From Latrodectus hesperus (Eukaryota > Arthropoda > Arachnida > Araneae > Theridiidae), in the NCBI GenBank assembly GCA_037975125.1, contig CM075857.1, positions 25,321,207-25,385,206 of the forward strand: a stretch of 64,000 nucleotides of DNA, in the 5' to 3' direction. Below the pieces are notes generated by a model, which was not told where the DNA came from, did not search any database, and was given only the letters and a program-made list of their open reading frames with translations. This document shows, in pieces, positions 1 to 10,668 of this stretch (positions are counted from its first letter, which is position 1; each line of letters begins with the position of its first letter). The position numbers were made by a program, and so were the translations under genes.

Positions 1-1886
1 TTTGAAGAATTTTTCAACTCTTCCGAACTTAGATAGAAATTTTTTTTATTTATTTGTTTTTTTTATTATAAATTTGTTTTTATATAAATTGACTTTTTGA
101 AATTCACATTTTATTTATCGGAGAAAGGAAAATATCACGAATGTCAATAGAAACGGTCATTTAAATTGGAGAGAAAAGGATTTTTTTTTATTGTTCTTTA
201 AAGATTATTAAAGGCTTGATGACAGAGAATTTGAAAAAAATCGCAGTTATTAGACAGTTATTTAAAAGGAATTACTATACGATATTATTTATTTTGGAAT
301 TTCAATTAAATTATTTTTTATTCTTATTTTATTAAATGTTCCAGTACAAAATATAAAAAAAAAATTGTGGAATTTACAATCATTTAAAAAATAATGCTGT
401 CGGTTTTTACAATTTTTCCATGACAAAAAATGATGGTACAATTTATATATCTTTCCTTAAAAAGTAGTTATTGAATAATTTCTTTAGTTTTCTTTAATAA
501 TATTTATTGAGATCAGTAATTTGCGACAAAACACAATTTTACGCTCCAGCTTTAAATACAGAAAATAAAAATCAGGTAAAAATATGTAAATTATGGAAAT
601 ATGTTGAAGAATATGTTCTTAAAATTACTGATATTCGACATTTTAACAATATTGCTAAACTTGCCGAGCTGCTTAAGGAAGTTTAATTAACGTGAAGTTC
701 ATGTTTTCTTTTAAAAAATAACAATTTTATTATGAAAATCTTAATTTTTTCCCGTGCTCGATACGCTTTTTTTTATTTTTTTATACAAAAATGAGTTTTT
801 TTCTGGGTAAGTTCATCTGTATGTGTGACTCCGATTCTTATCATAGCATAAAAGCCACCTGATAGCTCTGAAAGCAGTCGAATGCGTTATTATATAAAAT
901 GGAGATACTTGATAAAAAATATAAATAATATTTATCGTAAATTCCGCGACACCAGCAGTTAAATATATAAAAAGCTTCCAATCAACTGAACTTATTTTTC
1001 AAACTTTTCAGAATTCATTCCCAAAGTAAAAAGTACAAAGCGACTTCGTTGTTAACTCAGAACCGTTATTATTGCTACTAACGTTGAAAAATTATCCTAT
1101 TTTATTTTTAAATCCTTTTATTTAATATAGAATCCGATGTATATTTTTGCTTGTCGTTTTTTGTGAAATGGGGGGAAAATATGCGCACGCAAAACTCTGC
1201 GAGCATATTATTCATGCATTTGAACAAAATAGAGACTGAAAAAAAGAGACACATGTTGCCTGTAAATATCTTCTTAAGCAAGGCGAAATTAAATTTGATA
1301 ATTAATGATTTTCACCAATAGTTTTCCTCAGTGGGGGTTAAAGGAAATTTATTTCCACTGAAGATATAAAGGCAGTGCATCTTCCAGTAATTAGTTCTAA
1401 ATGTTGACTGTCGAGAATTTTTTTATTTTATTAAATTTGTATTTAAAACGGATTTAATTAAACTATATGGAATTTTTTTGTTTTGCATCAAATTTGTCAT
1501 GATAATTTCCTTTCCGTGCGTTAAAGTTTGTCATTAGTAACGTTAATATTTCGTCATTGATCGAGTAATTATCATTGGGTATTGTTTAGTTTAAATAATG
1601 CAGAATATTTCCTGGCACACACCTGCTTTGCGACATCAGATGGGAGTTACTTTATTTTCTAATTGTTTTTTCCATAAAATAGATATTTTATTTTTGACGG
1701 AAGTTCATTTTATTTTCGTAGGAAATCTGGAATACAGAATTGTTTTAAGACAGTGTATCTTGCTTAAAATACACCATTTTGCGCACTCTGAGTAAGACTG
1801 GAATTTTTCCTATTTCTATTAGCCATGTTTTTTACGTCATATGTTATTTTCTTTTATTTCTTTTTAGTTGGTGGTATTTAATAACT
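1..1886. other. AT-rich non-coding stretch, no gene seen
   Basis: No open frame with recognisable protein content and no repeat hallmark was found. The part around 1150-1400 is slightly richer in G/C and CpG than the rest, but nothing in it can be named. Confidence 0.6.
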
Positions 1887-1900
1887 TTTGATACGTGTGG

Positions 1901-2046
1901 TTGGTTTGTTTGTCGCTCAACGGTCATATTTTGCACACGAGGTCTAATAAGACCGGGACTTACGGTTTAAAGTGGATTCCGAACCACTACAAACATCCAT
2001 GCCCAAGGTGGGATTCGAACCCACGAACTGTTGAACCGAAGGCAAG
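1901..2046 (-). mobile_element. tRNA-derived SINE, 5'-truncated, young copy
   Basis: Read on the minus strand, this copy has the B box GGTTCGAATCCCACC, then the core ending in TTCGGAATCCACTTTAAACC, then the tail GACCGTTGAGCGACAAACAA. The A-box end is missing. It is flanked by an imperfect 14-bp target-site duplication: tttgatacgtgtgg at 1887-1900 and tttgatatgtgtga at 2047-2060. One of the two mismatches is a CpG-to-TpG type change. This is the only copy of the family that I find on the minus strand. Confidence 0.88.
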
Positions 2047-2180
2047 TTTGATATGTGTGAGGAAAGCTTTCTCTTATTTATAGATAATTTTTTTATATTT
2101 TATTACACGTTACCATGCCAGTTTTCGATTTGAAAACGCAGAATCGTACGTTGGTACTCCACAAACTGGTACCCGAACGA

Positions 2181-2282
2181 GTGGTTGAAGGTTTAGTGCT
2201 TTGACCATCAGTTCATAAGCTTATGGGTTCGGTTCCCACCTCGGGTATGAATATTTTTGCAGCAGTTTTTAATCTGTTTTAA
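2181..2282 (+). mobile_element. Divergent tRNA-like SINE copy
   Basis: A Pol III B-box-like stretch, GGTTCGGTTCCCACC, lies at 2226-2240. It is preceded by an A-box-like gtggttgaaggtttagtgct and followed by a degraded form of the SINE core (tgcagcagtttttaatctg). The match to the family is weak outside the B box, so this could be another tRNA-derived element. Confidence 0.5.
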
Positions 2283-2368
2283 GCATTTTTTTTCTGACGG
2301 CGGGTACTGTGTGACTAATCCTTCGCCACAACAAGGTCAGAAACTGATATCCATTCATCGTTAGTATT

Positions 2369-2440
2369 TCTGGTCTTCACTTCAACAGTTCGTGAATTCG
2401 AATTTCACTTCTGGCTTGGATGCTTGTCAATGCGTAGTTG
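2369..2440 (+). mobile_element. SINE fragment (B-box region)
   Basis: The stretch ttcaacagttcgtgaattcg, followed by a cttggatgcttg segment, matches the middle of the main SINE family. Both the 5' head and the 3' tail are missing. Confidence 0.6.
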
Positions 2441-2479
2441 ACAGTTTAACGGCTGTGGACTGCTGTTAGGCATTTAATA

Positions 2480-2706
2480 TTAACTACTAAATTACCTTCT
2501 GGAGAGGAAGACTTTTTATAGATAGTAGACCATATTCTCGTGTCACACGAGAGAAAACCCGGAAAATTCCCAAGTATCCATCCCAACAAACGTGTATGCC
2601 GATGCCGAAAACAGAAACGAAACATCCGTTGTTCTACCATGGCTAAGATCGAATCCAAGACCTTTCGTTTTGAGGAGTGGTTATTTGCCTTTAGGCGACG
2701 GTGCGC
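2480..2706. repeat. Unclassified, higher-complexity segment between SINEs
   Basis: This segment is richer in G/C than its surroundings and includes gttctaccatggc, which recurs near 21.88 kb. That suggests part of an older dispersed repeat. No terminal structure is visible. Confidence 0.3.
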
Positions 2707-2707
2707 C

Positions 2708-2862
2708 CACTTAGCCTAGAGGCCAACGCAGTTACGATCAGGTTTCTTTTCTGCTTGTATGTTTGTAGTGGATTCTCCTTTAAACTTTATGTTTCAGTCT
2801 AATTAGTTCTCATTTGATAAAAATGATCGTTGAATGACAAATAAGCCAAACCAGACCAATTG
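2708..2862 (+). mobile_element. SINE copy with divergent head
   Basis: An A-box-like cttagcctagaggccaacgc at about 2710 is followed by the family core (tgtttgtagtggattc). A tail resembling aaaatgatcgttgaatgaca and a CCAAACCA-type end close it. The B-box region is eroded. This is the fourth SINE-related segment within 1 kb. Confidence 0.6.
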
Positions 2863-3235
2863 AGTTTCGTTGTTGTCGACAAATGGTTGTCGCTCAGACA
2901 ACCAAAACCAAAGCTTGAATTGATAATTTTTCTGTTCACTTTGTCCTTGTTTCTCAATTACGATCAAGTTTCTTTTCGTTGACATAAAATGCCCATTGCT
3001 TATAAACGACTCCTATTCCTTTACACTTCATAAATTGCCCGTTTTATGAATTGTAGACTTCAGAATGAAATTTATTTGGAATCAAGTTGCTTCATATTTG
3101 ATCGCCTTTTTCTTAAAATTGAATTCTGTTCAAGTCACAAAAGGAGATTTGGTGGGCTAGAAGCTTACTCGAACGAGAGTGCAGAAACTATCCCTTAACT
3201 AAAATCGAAAAGTTGTGTATCCAAATCTACGAGTA
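2863..3235. other. Non-coding stretch, no gene seen
   Basis: AT-rich sequence runs up to the 3244 DNA transposon. The part around 2880-2920 contains gttgtcgctcagacaacc and may be more SINE debris, but it is too degraded to call. Confidence 0.4.
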
Positions 3236-3243
3236 CTCTATAG

Positions 3244-3891
3244 CAGGGGTGCACAACCTTTTCAGAATAAGGGGCCAAAATATGAAAAAAGATCATGTCG
3301 AGGGCCAAAGCAGTACGCAAATGTTAAAACATGTTATAAACGTGCAAACACTGTTTTTTGTGGCAATACGCATGAATTGTATAATTGTTAATTTACTTAT
3401 TTACTCATGCAAACATTATACAATAAAGTAATGAAACACAAACATTATAGATATGCTTAAAATACTTTATTTCCAGAAAAAAACTTGAAATTGAATAACG
3501 GGAGAAAACTTTTTGGTAATTATACAAAGAACACAATTTAAATTTTGAAAAAAATTAGTAAAATTTAATGTGATGGCTATGACTGAATATTTGAAGTTAT
3601 TGATTTTATGTTGCGCTTAAGATTCGTTGTGGCAATACTAAAACAGAAGAAAGGTTCTCATCTGCTATCCTATTTCTTATTTTTGATTTGTTTAAATTCA
3701 TTAAAGAAAAAGTTTGCTCACAAATGTAAAATATTTATTCTGATGTAGAATCGTTTTCCTATCAGATTTTTTCTTTTGTTTATTTGAAAGAGACTCATTT
3801 CTTTTTAAATTAGTCTTATTTTATTAGCAACATTCGCGGGCCAACTTCAAAGGCCAATTTTCACCCGCGGGCCATAGGTTGTGCATCCCTG
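3244..3891. mobile_element. Non-autonomous hAT-type DNA transposon with perfect 8-bp TSD
   Basis: The element is 648 bp long. It starts CAGGGGTGCACAACC and ends, read from the other strand, CAGGGATGCACAACC, giving 15-bp terminal inverted repeats with one mismatch. It is bracketed by the perfect 8-bp direct repeat ctctatag at 3236-3243 and 3892-3899. Eight-bp duplications and CAG-type ends are hallmarks of the hAT superfamily (established knowledge). The inside is AT-rich with no intact transposase frame, so it is a deletion derivative or MITE needing a transposase in trans. Subterminal GGGCC-rich blocks occur near both ends. Confidence 0.9.
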
Positions 3892-3899
3892 CTCTATAG

Positions 3900-4450
3900 A
3901 ACACTTTCTATAGAGAGCTTTCGCATAACGAAATTCACCTTCATTTTTGCGAATGAGATGTTCGCGTCGAAAGCGTTTTTTTCCCCTCCCTCAGGTTGCG
4001 CATCTAAAAATAAAAGTTCTTCCGAAACTTGTGACATGCACCATATTTACATTGTAGTGAAAAGCTTCCCTCCGTGCTGAGCGCTCTTCTTTCCATCGCG
4101 AAAGAACAAAAGCCGTAATTCAGTAAGGAATGACGAAACGAGGGGCTCCTTTTGGGGAACTTTGTTCCTTTTTTTGATTGCTTATCGTGTAACCTTGATC
4201 CAATTTAGTGCTCGTACATTTACTTAAATGTTTTTGACGCTTGTTTATTTGTTTCCCATTTTTTTCTTCTCTTCTTTATCATTTACATTATTTACTGTGG
4301 CTTGCCTCGGTAATCCACGTGGTTGGGACGTTGACCCACAGAAGCAGCAGCGATTCTTCGCTCCTCATTCTCGCCATTAAGTGCATTTTAAATTAGACAG
4401 TCAATGTCGGTTAGCCATTCCAGGTTGGCGAGTTATGCTTGGTGACATTC
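3900..4450. other. G/C-richer island, candidate conserved non-coding element
   Basis: From about 3950 to 4170 and 4300 to 4450 the sequence is clearly less AT-biased than its flanks. It contains several CpGs and mixed-complexity words such as ggtaatccacgtggttggg at 4310. No repeat ends, TSD or convincing reading frame is visible. A regulatory role is inference from composition only. Confidence 0.35.
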
Positions 4451-4737
4451 TCTACCATGGATAAAGGTACAGATTGAGTGTGTTTGTTTTTAAAGATACT
4501 TTGTTGGTAATTTTTCCTTAAAATTGATGAATTTATCTTCAAAATTAGTTTTACTTTATTTTTCTCAATATATTTATTAAGTTTAGTTGTTTTTTTCCCC
4601 TCAAACAAATAATTTTATTGGTGACTTAATTGTTTTTTTTACTAAATATTTTAAGAAATATTTAAACATTTACTTAATCGACTATCTTTATTCATAGTTA
4701 TCCATTCCATAATATATGATTTAATAATGGTCCATGT

Positions 4738-4850
4738 GTAAAATTCCTTTGACCAAGAAAAAAATTGGCGCCAAACGACGCAATTTTTTGCCAACAATAG
4801 AAAACTACTTACCATATATACATGGTTGTTACTTTGATAAATTATTTGTG
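4738..4850 (+). repeat. TGGCGCC-family dispersed repeat, copy A
   Basis: This copy shares an ordered set of blocks with copies at 5668 and 24126: TGTGTAAAAT, GACCA-GAAAAAA, TGGCGCCAAA, TTTTTTGCCAACAATAGAA, CTTACCA and a TGGT-type end. No coding potential is seen. The family is unknown to me. Confidence 0.55.
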
Positions 4851-5119
4851 TTCCTTTAAACAAGAGTTTAATTTATTAACTATTTCATTGATTATATATC
4901 AGAAAATTTCAAACATTTGAAAATTAAATGCAGTTTTTGCTGCCAGTCTAATTTATTCCTTTTAGGTTTTTCTATTTAAAACCGTTGTTTTTACTGCTGT
5001 TAAAATAATGAATTTAATGTTTAAACTTATATTAGCAAATAAAAAGAGATTTTAATCGTATGTTCTAAAACTTCATCATATTTTTTTAAAATCAAATTTT
5101 TTGTTTTAATTTTCATTAT

Positions 5120-5215
5120 ATATACCCAAGGGAACAATAATGATGTCAGTTTCGCGGAATAGCGCCAACTTTCCTGGTCGACGTGATTTTGCACAAGTAC
5201 CAAATAATCTTTTAG
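5120..5215 (-). repeat. TGGCGCC-family dispersed repeat, copy B (inverted)
   Basis: The reverse complement reads GTACTTGTGCAAAATCACG, then CGACCAGGAAAGTTGGCGC. This matches copy C at 5668 in the opposite orientation. Copies B and C therefore form an inverted pair around about 450 bp of AT-rich DNA, which may be the ends of one old DNA element. Confidence 0.55.
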
Positions 5216-5527
5216 TATTATCTTAGTAACATTTGTTGTGAGATGTCCTTGACTCATGCTGTTTCCATAAAATAGAATGCTAGAATATTCGACTCATCAT
5301 AGAAACGTCTTTTAAACGAATTCTTGAATTGCTTAGATTATTTTAGCTTTTAAATACAAAAATCTGATTTAAAAATTGAAATTCCCTAAGAAATTTGCAA
5401 TATTATTTCATACATTTAAATTGAAATGCTTATATTCCAAATTATGTAAATATAATTAAAAATATGCTATTTTAGTTCTCCTAAAATTTCTTTTTAATAA
5501 ATGTAGATGTTTAAGAATTTTAGTGTG

Positions 5528-5555
5528 TATATATACATATATATATATATATATA
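5528..5555. repeat. (TA)n microsatellite
   Basis: Short alternating TA tract with one ACAT interruption. Confidence 0.9.
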
Positions 5556-5667
5556 ATTTGTGTTATTTGTTTTAATTAAACTTTATTAAGTTGAGAAAAA
5601 ATGATCTTTTTATAAATTATTGCACTACAAATTTATAAAAATATTGCTATTTTTTTTAATTTTATAA

Positions 5668-5800
5668 AACTTTTGTACTTGTGCAAAATCCCGTCAACTG
5701 GAAAAAAGTGGTGCCAAATATTTTTTTGCCAACGATAAAACACGGTTTACTAAATTCAAATGGTCACCAATAAAATGTAATTTTTTTAGTTTTTTCATTT
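5668..5800 (+). repeat. TGGCGCC-family dispersed repeat, copy C
   Basis: Blocks in order are GTACTTGTGCAAAATCCCG, CAACTGGAAAAAAGTGG, TGCCAAAT, TTTTTTTGCCAACGATAAAA and a TGGTCACCAATAAAAT end. A reverse-complement match to that end (attttattggtgac) lies at about 4610, a further hint of inverted-repeat organisation over 4.6-5.8 kb. Confidence 0.55.
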
Positions 5801-6975
5801 ATAGTTTTTTTGTTAATAAAATGACTTGAAAGTAATTTTATGTTTAATTATTGAAAATAAACTGTGTTCTACAAACTATTGTATCTTCAAAATAATTAAT
5901 TTCAATATTTTTTTTTTAAAATTACCTTATTTTAAATGTCATTAAGTATACTCTATGAAACTGCATGAAATGATTTGGTATCAGTTTGGCGGAATTTTCG
6001 TCGTATTTTTTATGCCCATTTTATAAACATTTTTTTTTGCAGCCTTTTTCAAACGATATATACGTATTTTCTTTATTTGGGAAATTAAGGTCTTCATATT
6101 AATTTACTATCAGGAAATTGCTTTTTATTTCAAAAAGACGAATCTGATAACTTTGTGCACTTATCGGTCCTTATTATTTGAATTATAAAGCATTCTAAAT
6201 AATATGTTTTGGTAACAGTTATGTAATTTTCAATACACATTTAATATATTTGGATAAATTTTTTTATTTGCAATAATGTTTATTATATTGCCGAAAAGAA
6301 AATGCATTTTAAAAATATGTTGGAAACATTTAAATGAAAAAATTTAAAATTAAATAAATTGACTTTTTAGTATAACTGCTTTTAAATAGAATCTGATGCA
6401 AAGAAATAAAATATCTAAAATTAAATTTGTTGAAATTGTTCTTACAGATAATTTTATGTTTAATTTTTGCAATGAATCTGTTGTACAAACAATCGTATCT
6501 TGAAAACAATTTTCTATAATCATTCAAATATTAATTCAAATATTAATTCAATAATAAAGTTTAAACTAACAATTTTGTTTTTTATTGATAAAAGTTTTAA
6601 AACCAACAGAAATAAAAACGGTTTTTTTAGTTTATCTTTGAGATTTCTCTTTTAATTATTATTATTATTAAAGATATACTTTCTCCTGTTTTTAATTAGA
6701 ATATTTATTTACGAATCCTTTGTGAGTAACATTATAAAGCTGTAATTAAATTGACATACACAGAAATAGAAGCATTAAAACCAATCATATTTAATGGAAT
6801 TCTGTTTTGTAATCGATCTGTTCATTTTTTACTTCAGTATATTTACATTCAAAAATCTTTCAAAATTAAAGTGAAATAATTATTAAAATTATTAATTTAA
6901 ACTTGAAAAAAAAAGTGGAAATACATTATAATGGGAGCAATTAATTCAGGGATTGGTTGAATTACTTGAAGAAAG
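5800..6975. other. AT-rich non-coding stretch, nothing recognised
   Basis: Only short local tandem words are seen, for example attaattcaaat repeated near 6530. No gene or defined mobile element is visible. Confidence 0.6.
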
Positions 6976-7260
6976 AGAGAAAAAAATGTCGCCCATGATT
7001 ATTTTATCTTTTAATCGTAATGTAACAACGTCATCGCACGCTTATCTTCTGAATGCGCCTTTGTTTAAATAAATGTTTGAAAGAAAAAAAATGGCTCTGT
7101 GTGAAACGTGACCAACTTTTCGTTACGAATTTATTGTATATTCAACTTGAGAGGTGATAACAGGTACCGTAGTAGGGTGGTAATCCGTAGTGTGTTTGCA
7201 TTTCTCTGCTGGTCCCGAGGCTATTTTTTACTCTCCCATCTTCATTTCCATTTTTTGTTG
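6976..7260. other. Higher-complexity island, candidate regulatory DNA
   Basis: This segment has more CpG and more mixed sequence than its flanks, with words such as aacaacgtcatcgcacgc near 7025 and aggtgataacaggtaccgta near 7151. No repeat hallmark or coding frame is visible. Function is unknown. Confidence 0.3.
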
Positions 7261-7606
7261 TTTTTATGAATAAAATATTAACTGGTAAGGTTGGGGACAA
7301 CAGTTTTATGACCGGCTGTGTGATTGCATGACTAAATGCTTTATGAAAGTATAATACCTATCTTAGTTTTTTAGTGTTTACTTTAATGTAATAAAGCTAG
7401 TTAAATTAGCAGCTCGTGTTAATAAAATGAAAAGGTGGAAAATATTCACATTATTATTTATTTTAACGAATACTCGTAACTTTAAGATTTAATTTTATAA
7501 TTTCCTTGTTGGAGCTTTCCTTCAAATCTTGATTTTGAGAAGAATTCCGACGAATTAGAATGCTTTCATTGTCCATGTATTTAAAGAAAACTATTTTTAT
7601 TGAAAG

Positions 7607-7608
<2 letters not shown>

Positions 7609-7646
<38 letters not shown>
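7609..7646. repeat. (AT)n microsatellite
   Basis: Uninterrupted AT dinucleotide run of about 19 units. Confidence 0.95.
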
Positions 7647-7649
<3 letters not shown>

Positions 7650-7739
7650 TATATTATTCTATTATTTTATTATTCTTCCACATATTATTCTATTAAATTA
7701 TTTGCATTAATATTCATCAAGTTGTATCATCAAGTAGTA

Positions 7740-7898
7740 TTAGCGCTCTTGCCTTCGGTTCAACAGTTCGTGGGTTCGAATCCCACCTTGGGCATGGATG
7801 TTTGTAGTGGTTCGAAATCCACTTTAAACCAAAAGTCCCGGTCTAATTAGCCCTCGTGTGCAAAAAATGACCGTTGAGCGACAAACAAACCAAAACCA
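7740..7898 (+). mobile_element. tRNA-derived SINE with perfect 14-bp TSD
   Basis: The body runs from TTAGCGCTCTTGCCTTCGG through the B box GGTTCGAATCCCACC and the core TTTGTAGTGGTTCG to the tail GACCGTTGAGCGACAAACAA. It is flanked by atcatcaagtagta at 7726-7739 and 7899-7912, a perfect 14-bp duplication. The head is truncated inside the A-box region compared with the copy at 13365. A 5' truncation with an intact duplication fits LINE-machinery retroposition (established mechanism). Confidence 0.93.
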
Positions 7899-7912
7899 AT
7901 CATCAAGTAGTA

Positions 7913-8160
7913 GTAAAAATAAATTTCGGGTGCCTCTTTGCAAAAGATGGCGATTTTTTTGTCGCCAAACTTGTGTTCATATGTATTCAAAGAATGTAAA
8001 TGGTATCAAATGCTATGCAATGATACAAAATTTTAAAAAATTATACAAGTTTTAATACTTTTAAACGTAAAAATGAAAATTTTTAAGTTAAAAATATTTT
8101 TATCACCATATTTAACATAACTCAACCCGGCGCCAAATTGGCGAGAAACCAAGGACCACC
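7913..8160. repeat. Possible TGGCG-containing repeat debris
   Basis: The segment has gatggcgatttttttgtcgcc at its start (about 7945) and ggcgccaaattggcgag near 8128, resembling the TGGCGCC family. The order of blocks is not clear enough to align confidently. Confidence 0.3.
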
Positions 8161-8530
8161 CTGAAGTTCAAGCTTGTTATTTTATCCATTTACGTGAATA
8201 TATTGCAAAATATTTTTAGATAGTTTTAATCATAAATATTATTCAATTTTCCAGTAGATTATGGGAAGCTTTAAAAATTGTTATTAAATCTCGAAATTTT
8301 GTAAATGATTTTGTTTTTATTGTATTTGTGTTCAACGACATGAGATTTATTTGTGTTAGGAATTGATTAAAATAAATTCTTTTTCCTCTTTTGTCAACAT
8401 TTGATACATCAGTTAACTTCAATTATATAAAAATTTATAACGTTACTTCAATTCAACTTAATAATATTCTTTTCTCTGTTAAATCGACGGACAATACTGA
8501 ATGCAATTTTTGAATCAGTAAATTATTTTG
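8160..8530. other. AT-rich non-coding stretch, nothing recognised
   Basis: No gene, repeat boundary or structured element could be recognised here. Confidence 0.6.
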
Positions 8531-8537
8531 ACACACG

Positions 8538-8756
8538 TCCAGAGTGCCAAATTCTGAATGTTTTTGGCGATAAAGTAATTGTGCCAAGAAGACGTATTGT
8601 GACGTACGCTATGACGTAAATACTAGGGTTGCCAAAATAGAATTTTCTACATATTTCTTATAGGTTTACCTATCTATGACGTTATAAAAACCAAATTGCC
8701 AGATACATATGAAAATCCCCCAAAAAATTACCAAACTCAGAATTTGGAATCCTGGA
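8538..8756. mobile_element. Possible small inverted-repeat element (MITE-like)
   Basis: The left arm at 8538-8567 (tccagagtgccaaattctga then atgtttttgg) resembles the reverse complement of 8731-8756 (tccaggattccaaattctga then gtttgg). The arms are about 25-30 bp and imperfect. No target-site duplication could be identified, so the boundaries are uncertain. Confidence 0.4.
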
Positions 8757-8838
8757 TAATACGGCATCTGTGCCATTATTTTAATGTAAAAAGTCCATTT
8801 TAAATTTTTAATAGCTGTCCGTTAGGAGTTTGCCAACG

Positions 8839-8866
8839 ATCGGAAATTCGCTTAGGAAATCTTTGT
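8839..8866 (+). repeat. 28-bp direct repeat, copy 1
   Basis: This 28-bp word, beginning atcggaaattcgcttaggaa, recurs exactly at 10127-10154. The similarity continues weakly for about ten more bases on the 3' side. It is probably a remnant of an unclassified dispersed repeat. Confidence 0.75.
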
Positions 8867-8869
8867 CTT

Positions 8870-9710
8870 ATAAATTTGAAACGCTATTTCGCGACGAGGT
8901 CGGTACCTAAGTCAGCATTGTGTTCTGTTCATCAAGGAGGGGCATGATGCCACGAGAGATTCAACTTAGACATATGATGAGATGAACAACTTTGTTATTA
9001 TTCTATTTTCTCAGGATAATATTTGGAAATTTTTTGAATTTATTTTTTATGAGGGTGGTTTTTAATTCATAAAAGCATTTAAATAAAACGCAGTGCAAAT
9101 CTTGTATGCAAATACCTTAATGTAAGCGTATGTAAAAAGACTTGAATTGTTTTGGAAATTCGGCTTATGTGTATTGTATAGTATTAATACCAATTTATTT
9201 GTCTGTATTGTAAATATATTTTTCGAAATTTTTATTCTTTCTTGTATATGCAAATATCTTGTCATCCGCATTGGTTTAATTGGATGTTACTAATAAACAA
9301 TATCTCATACTTTAATGTGTGTAAAAGTATGACATTTATTGCTTTAAATCTTTATATAATCTTATTTCACACTCGTATATGTATACTCTTGCACTTACGG
9401 TTAAATAATATATATTAGTTTTTAACATTGTTGGATCTATGTAGTAAATGAAGGCACACTGTTATGAGAGTTAATAGAAATAATGTGAACATTTTTATGA
9501 CACGTTAAAAATCTACAATGAGCTATTGATAAAATGTAAGTTATTTTGTAATATATATATATAAAAAAAACATGTTTCTATTAAAATTATTTTAACTCCT
9601 GTTTTGTAAGTTTGAATAATTAACATAGATCTAAAATTATTAAATGAAGTGAAACAAAACATAATTTTAAGCAATTTTCTGTTTAATAATATTTAGATAC
9701 TAACCGTTAG
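8870..9710. other. AT-rich non-coding stretch
   Basis: A modest CpG-containing patch at 8880-8970 is followed by low-complexity AT-rich DNA. No gene is seen. Confidence 0.55.
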
Positions 9711-9711
9711 T

Positions 9712-9750
9712 TGCAGTTTTGAAGTACTAGTGGAGTACTTCAAAACTGCA
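9712..9750. repeat. Perfect 17-bp-stem palindrome
   Basis: The arm tgcagttttgaagtact (9712-9728) and its exact reverse complement (9734-9750) are separated by five bases. It is isolated and flanked by unique-looking sequence. Confidence 0.95.
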
Positions 9751-10126
9751 TCCATTTTGTAACTACTGTATATTTATCCAGCAATAAACGAAGGTTTTGT
9801 ACTTAAGTTCGTAGATTTTATTTTTGTTATCTACTTTTATAATGAATTCATTTGTGAAGTTGAATCAAGTTTCAAATCTTCTATAATTAGCTTGCACTTA
9901 GTTAGCAAAAATTTTTTTCGTAAGGTTATTTATACCCAAACATTGCAAATTATATTTTAAATAAAAATTTCTGAATTTATTATTTAGTATACAACTCCAG
10001 GAAAAGAAACGCCTAAATTAATATTTCTGAGCTACCTAATTCCCCTCCCCTGCTTCTTTAACGAACTTTCCATATAACTTTTTCGTACTTTTTTATTCAT
10101 TGTTAGTTCATAATTTTATAATTTAT

Positions 10127-10154
10127 ATCGGAAATTCGCTTAGGAAATCTTTGT
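10127..10154 (+). repeat. 28-bp direct repeat, copy 2
   Basis: Exact match to 8839-8866, in the same orientation about 1.3 kb downstream. Confidence 0.75.
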
Positions 10155-10593
10155 TTTGTAAGTTTTTTTTTGTTTGCAAAAAAAATTATTTTGCTATCAA
10201 TCACCTTTTGCTTGAGTGTTATTGCCGGAAGTCAAATTGCAAGTTCGTGGGACTGTAAAAATTGATCTTCCCTAGCATAAACTAATAGGCTATTAAGGAT
10301 TCAATGCATTTTTTATTGCATTTGCGAGGACTTGCCAGATGCACATCTGCAGTTAAAGAAAACTTCTGGGAATCTAAGGATTTCCTGCGATGAGGAATTG
10401 TTTTTGAAATGGCCTCACAAAAGAAGTTATACTAATTTGGATTTTTTTTTTTCAAATTAAAAATGTATAGTTATATATATTACACATTTCTTAAAAAAAT
10501 ATTTAACCTAGATATTTTATCAAATATTTAGGTAAAATATTTATTATTTATTTTTTGTATTTTTGTAGAAGAAAAGAAAAAAAAATATCCAGT
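10155..10593. other. Non-coding stretch, no gene seen
   Basis: Moderate-complexity sequence at 10200-10420 has no recognisable frame or repeat end, and AT-rich DNA follows. Confidence 0.5.
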
Positions 10594-10668
10594 GTAGTAC
10601 ATATCGTACTACATCATATATCGTATCGTGTTTATTAAACACGATACATATATCGTATCGTGTTTATT
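10594..10668. repeat. Compound palindrome plus direct repeat
   Basis: Three structures are packed together. GTAGTAC / GTACTAC (10594-10611) is a 7-bp-stem hairpin. gtatcgtgttta (10623-10634) and its exact reverse complement (10636-10647) have a single-base loop. A 21-bp word starting at 10616 repeats exactly at 10648. Confidence 0.9.

Noticed and set aside
7560..7850. 96-codon plus-strand open frame
   Set aside because: It runs through an (AT)n microsatellite and into a SINE; the tyrosine-isoleucine run is the repeat translated.
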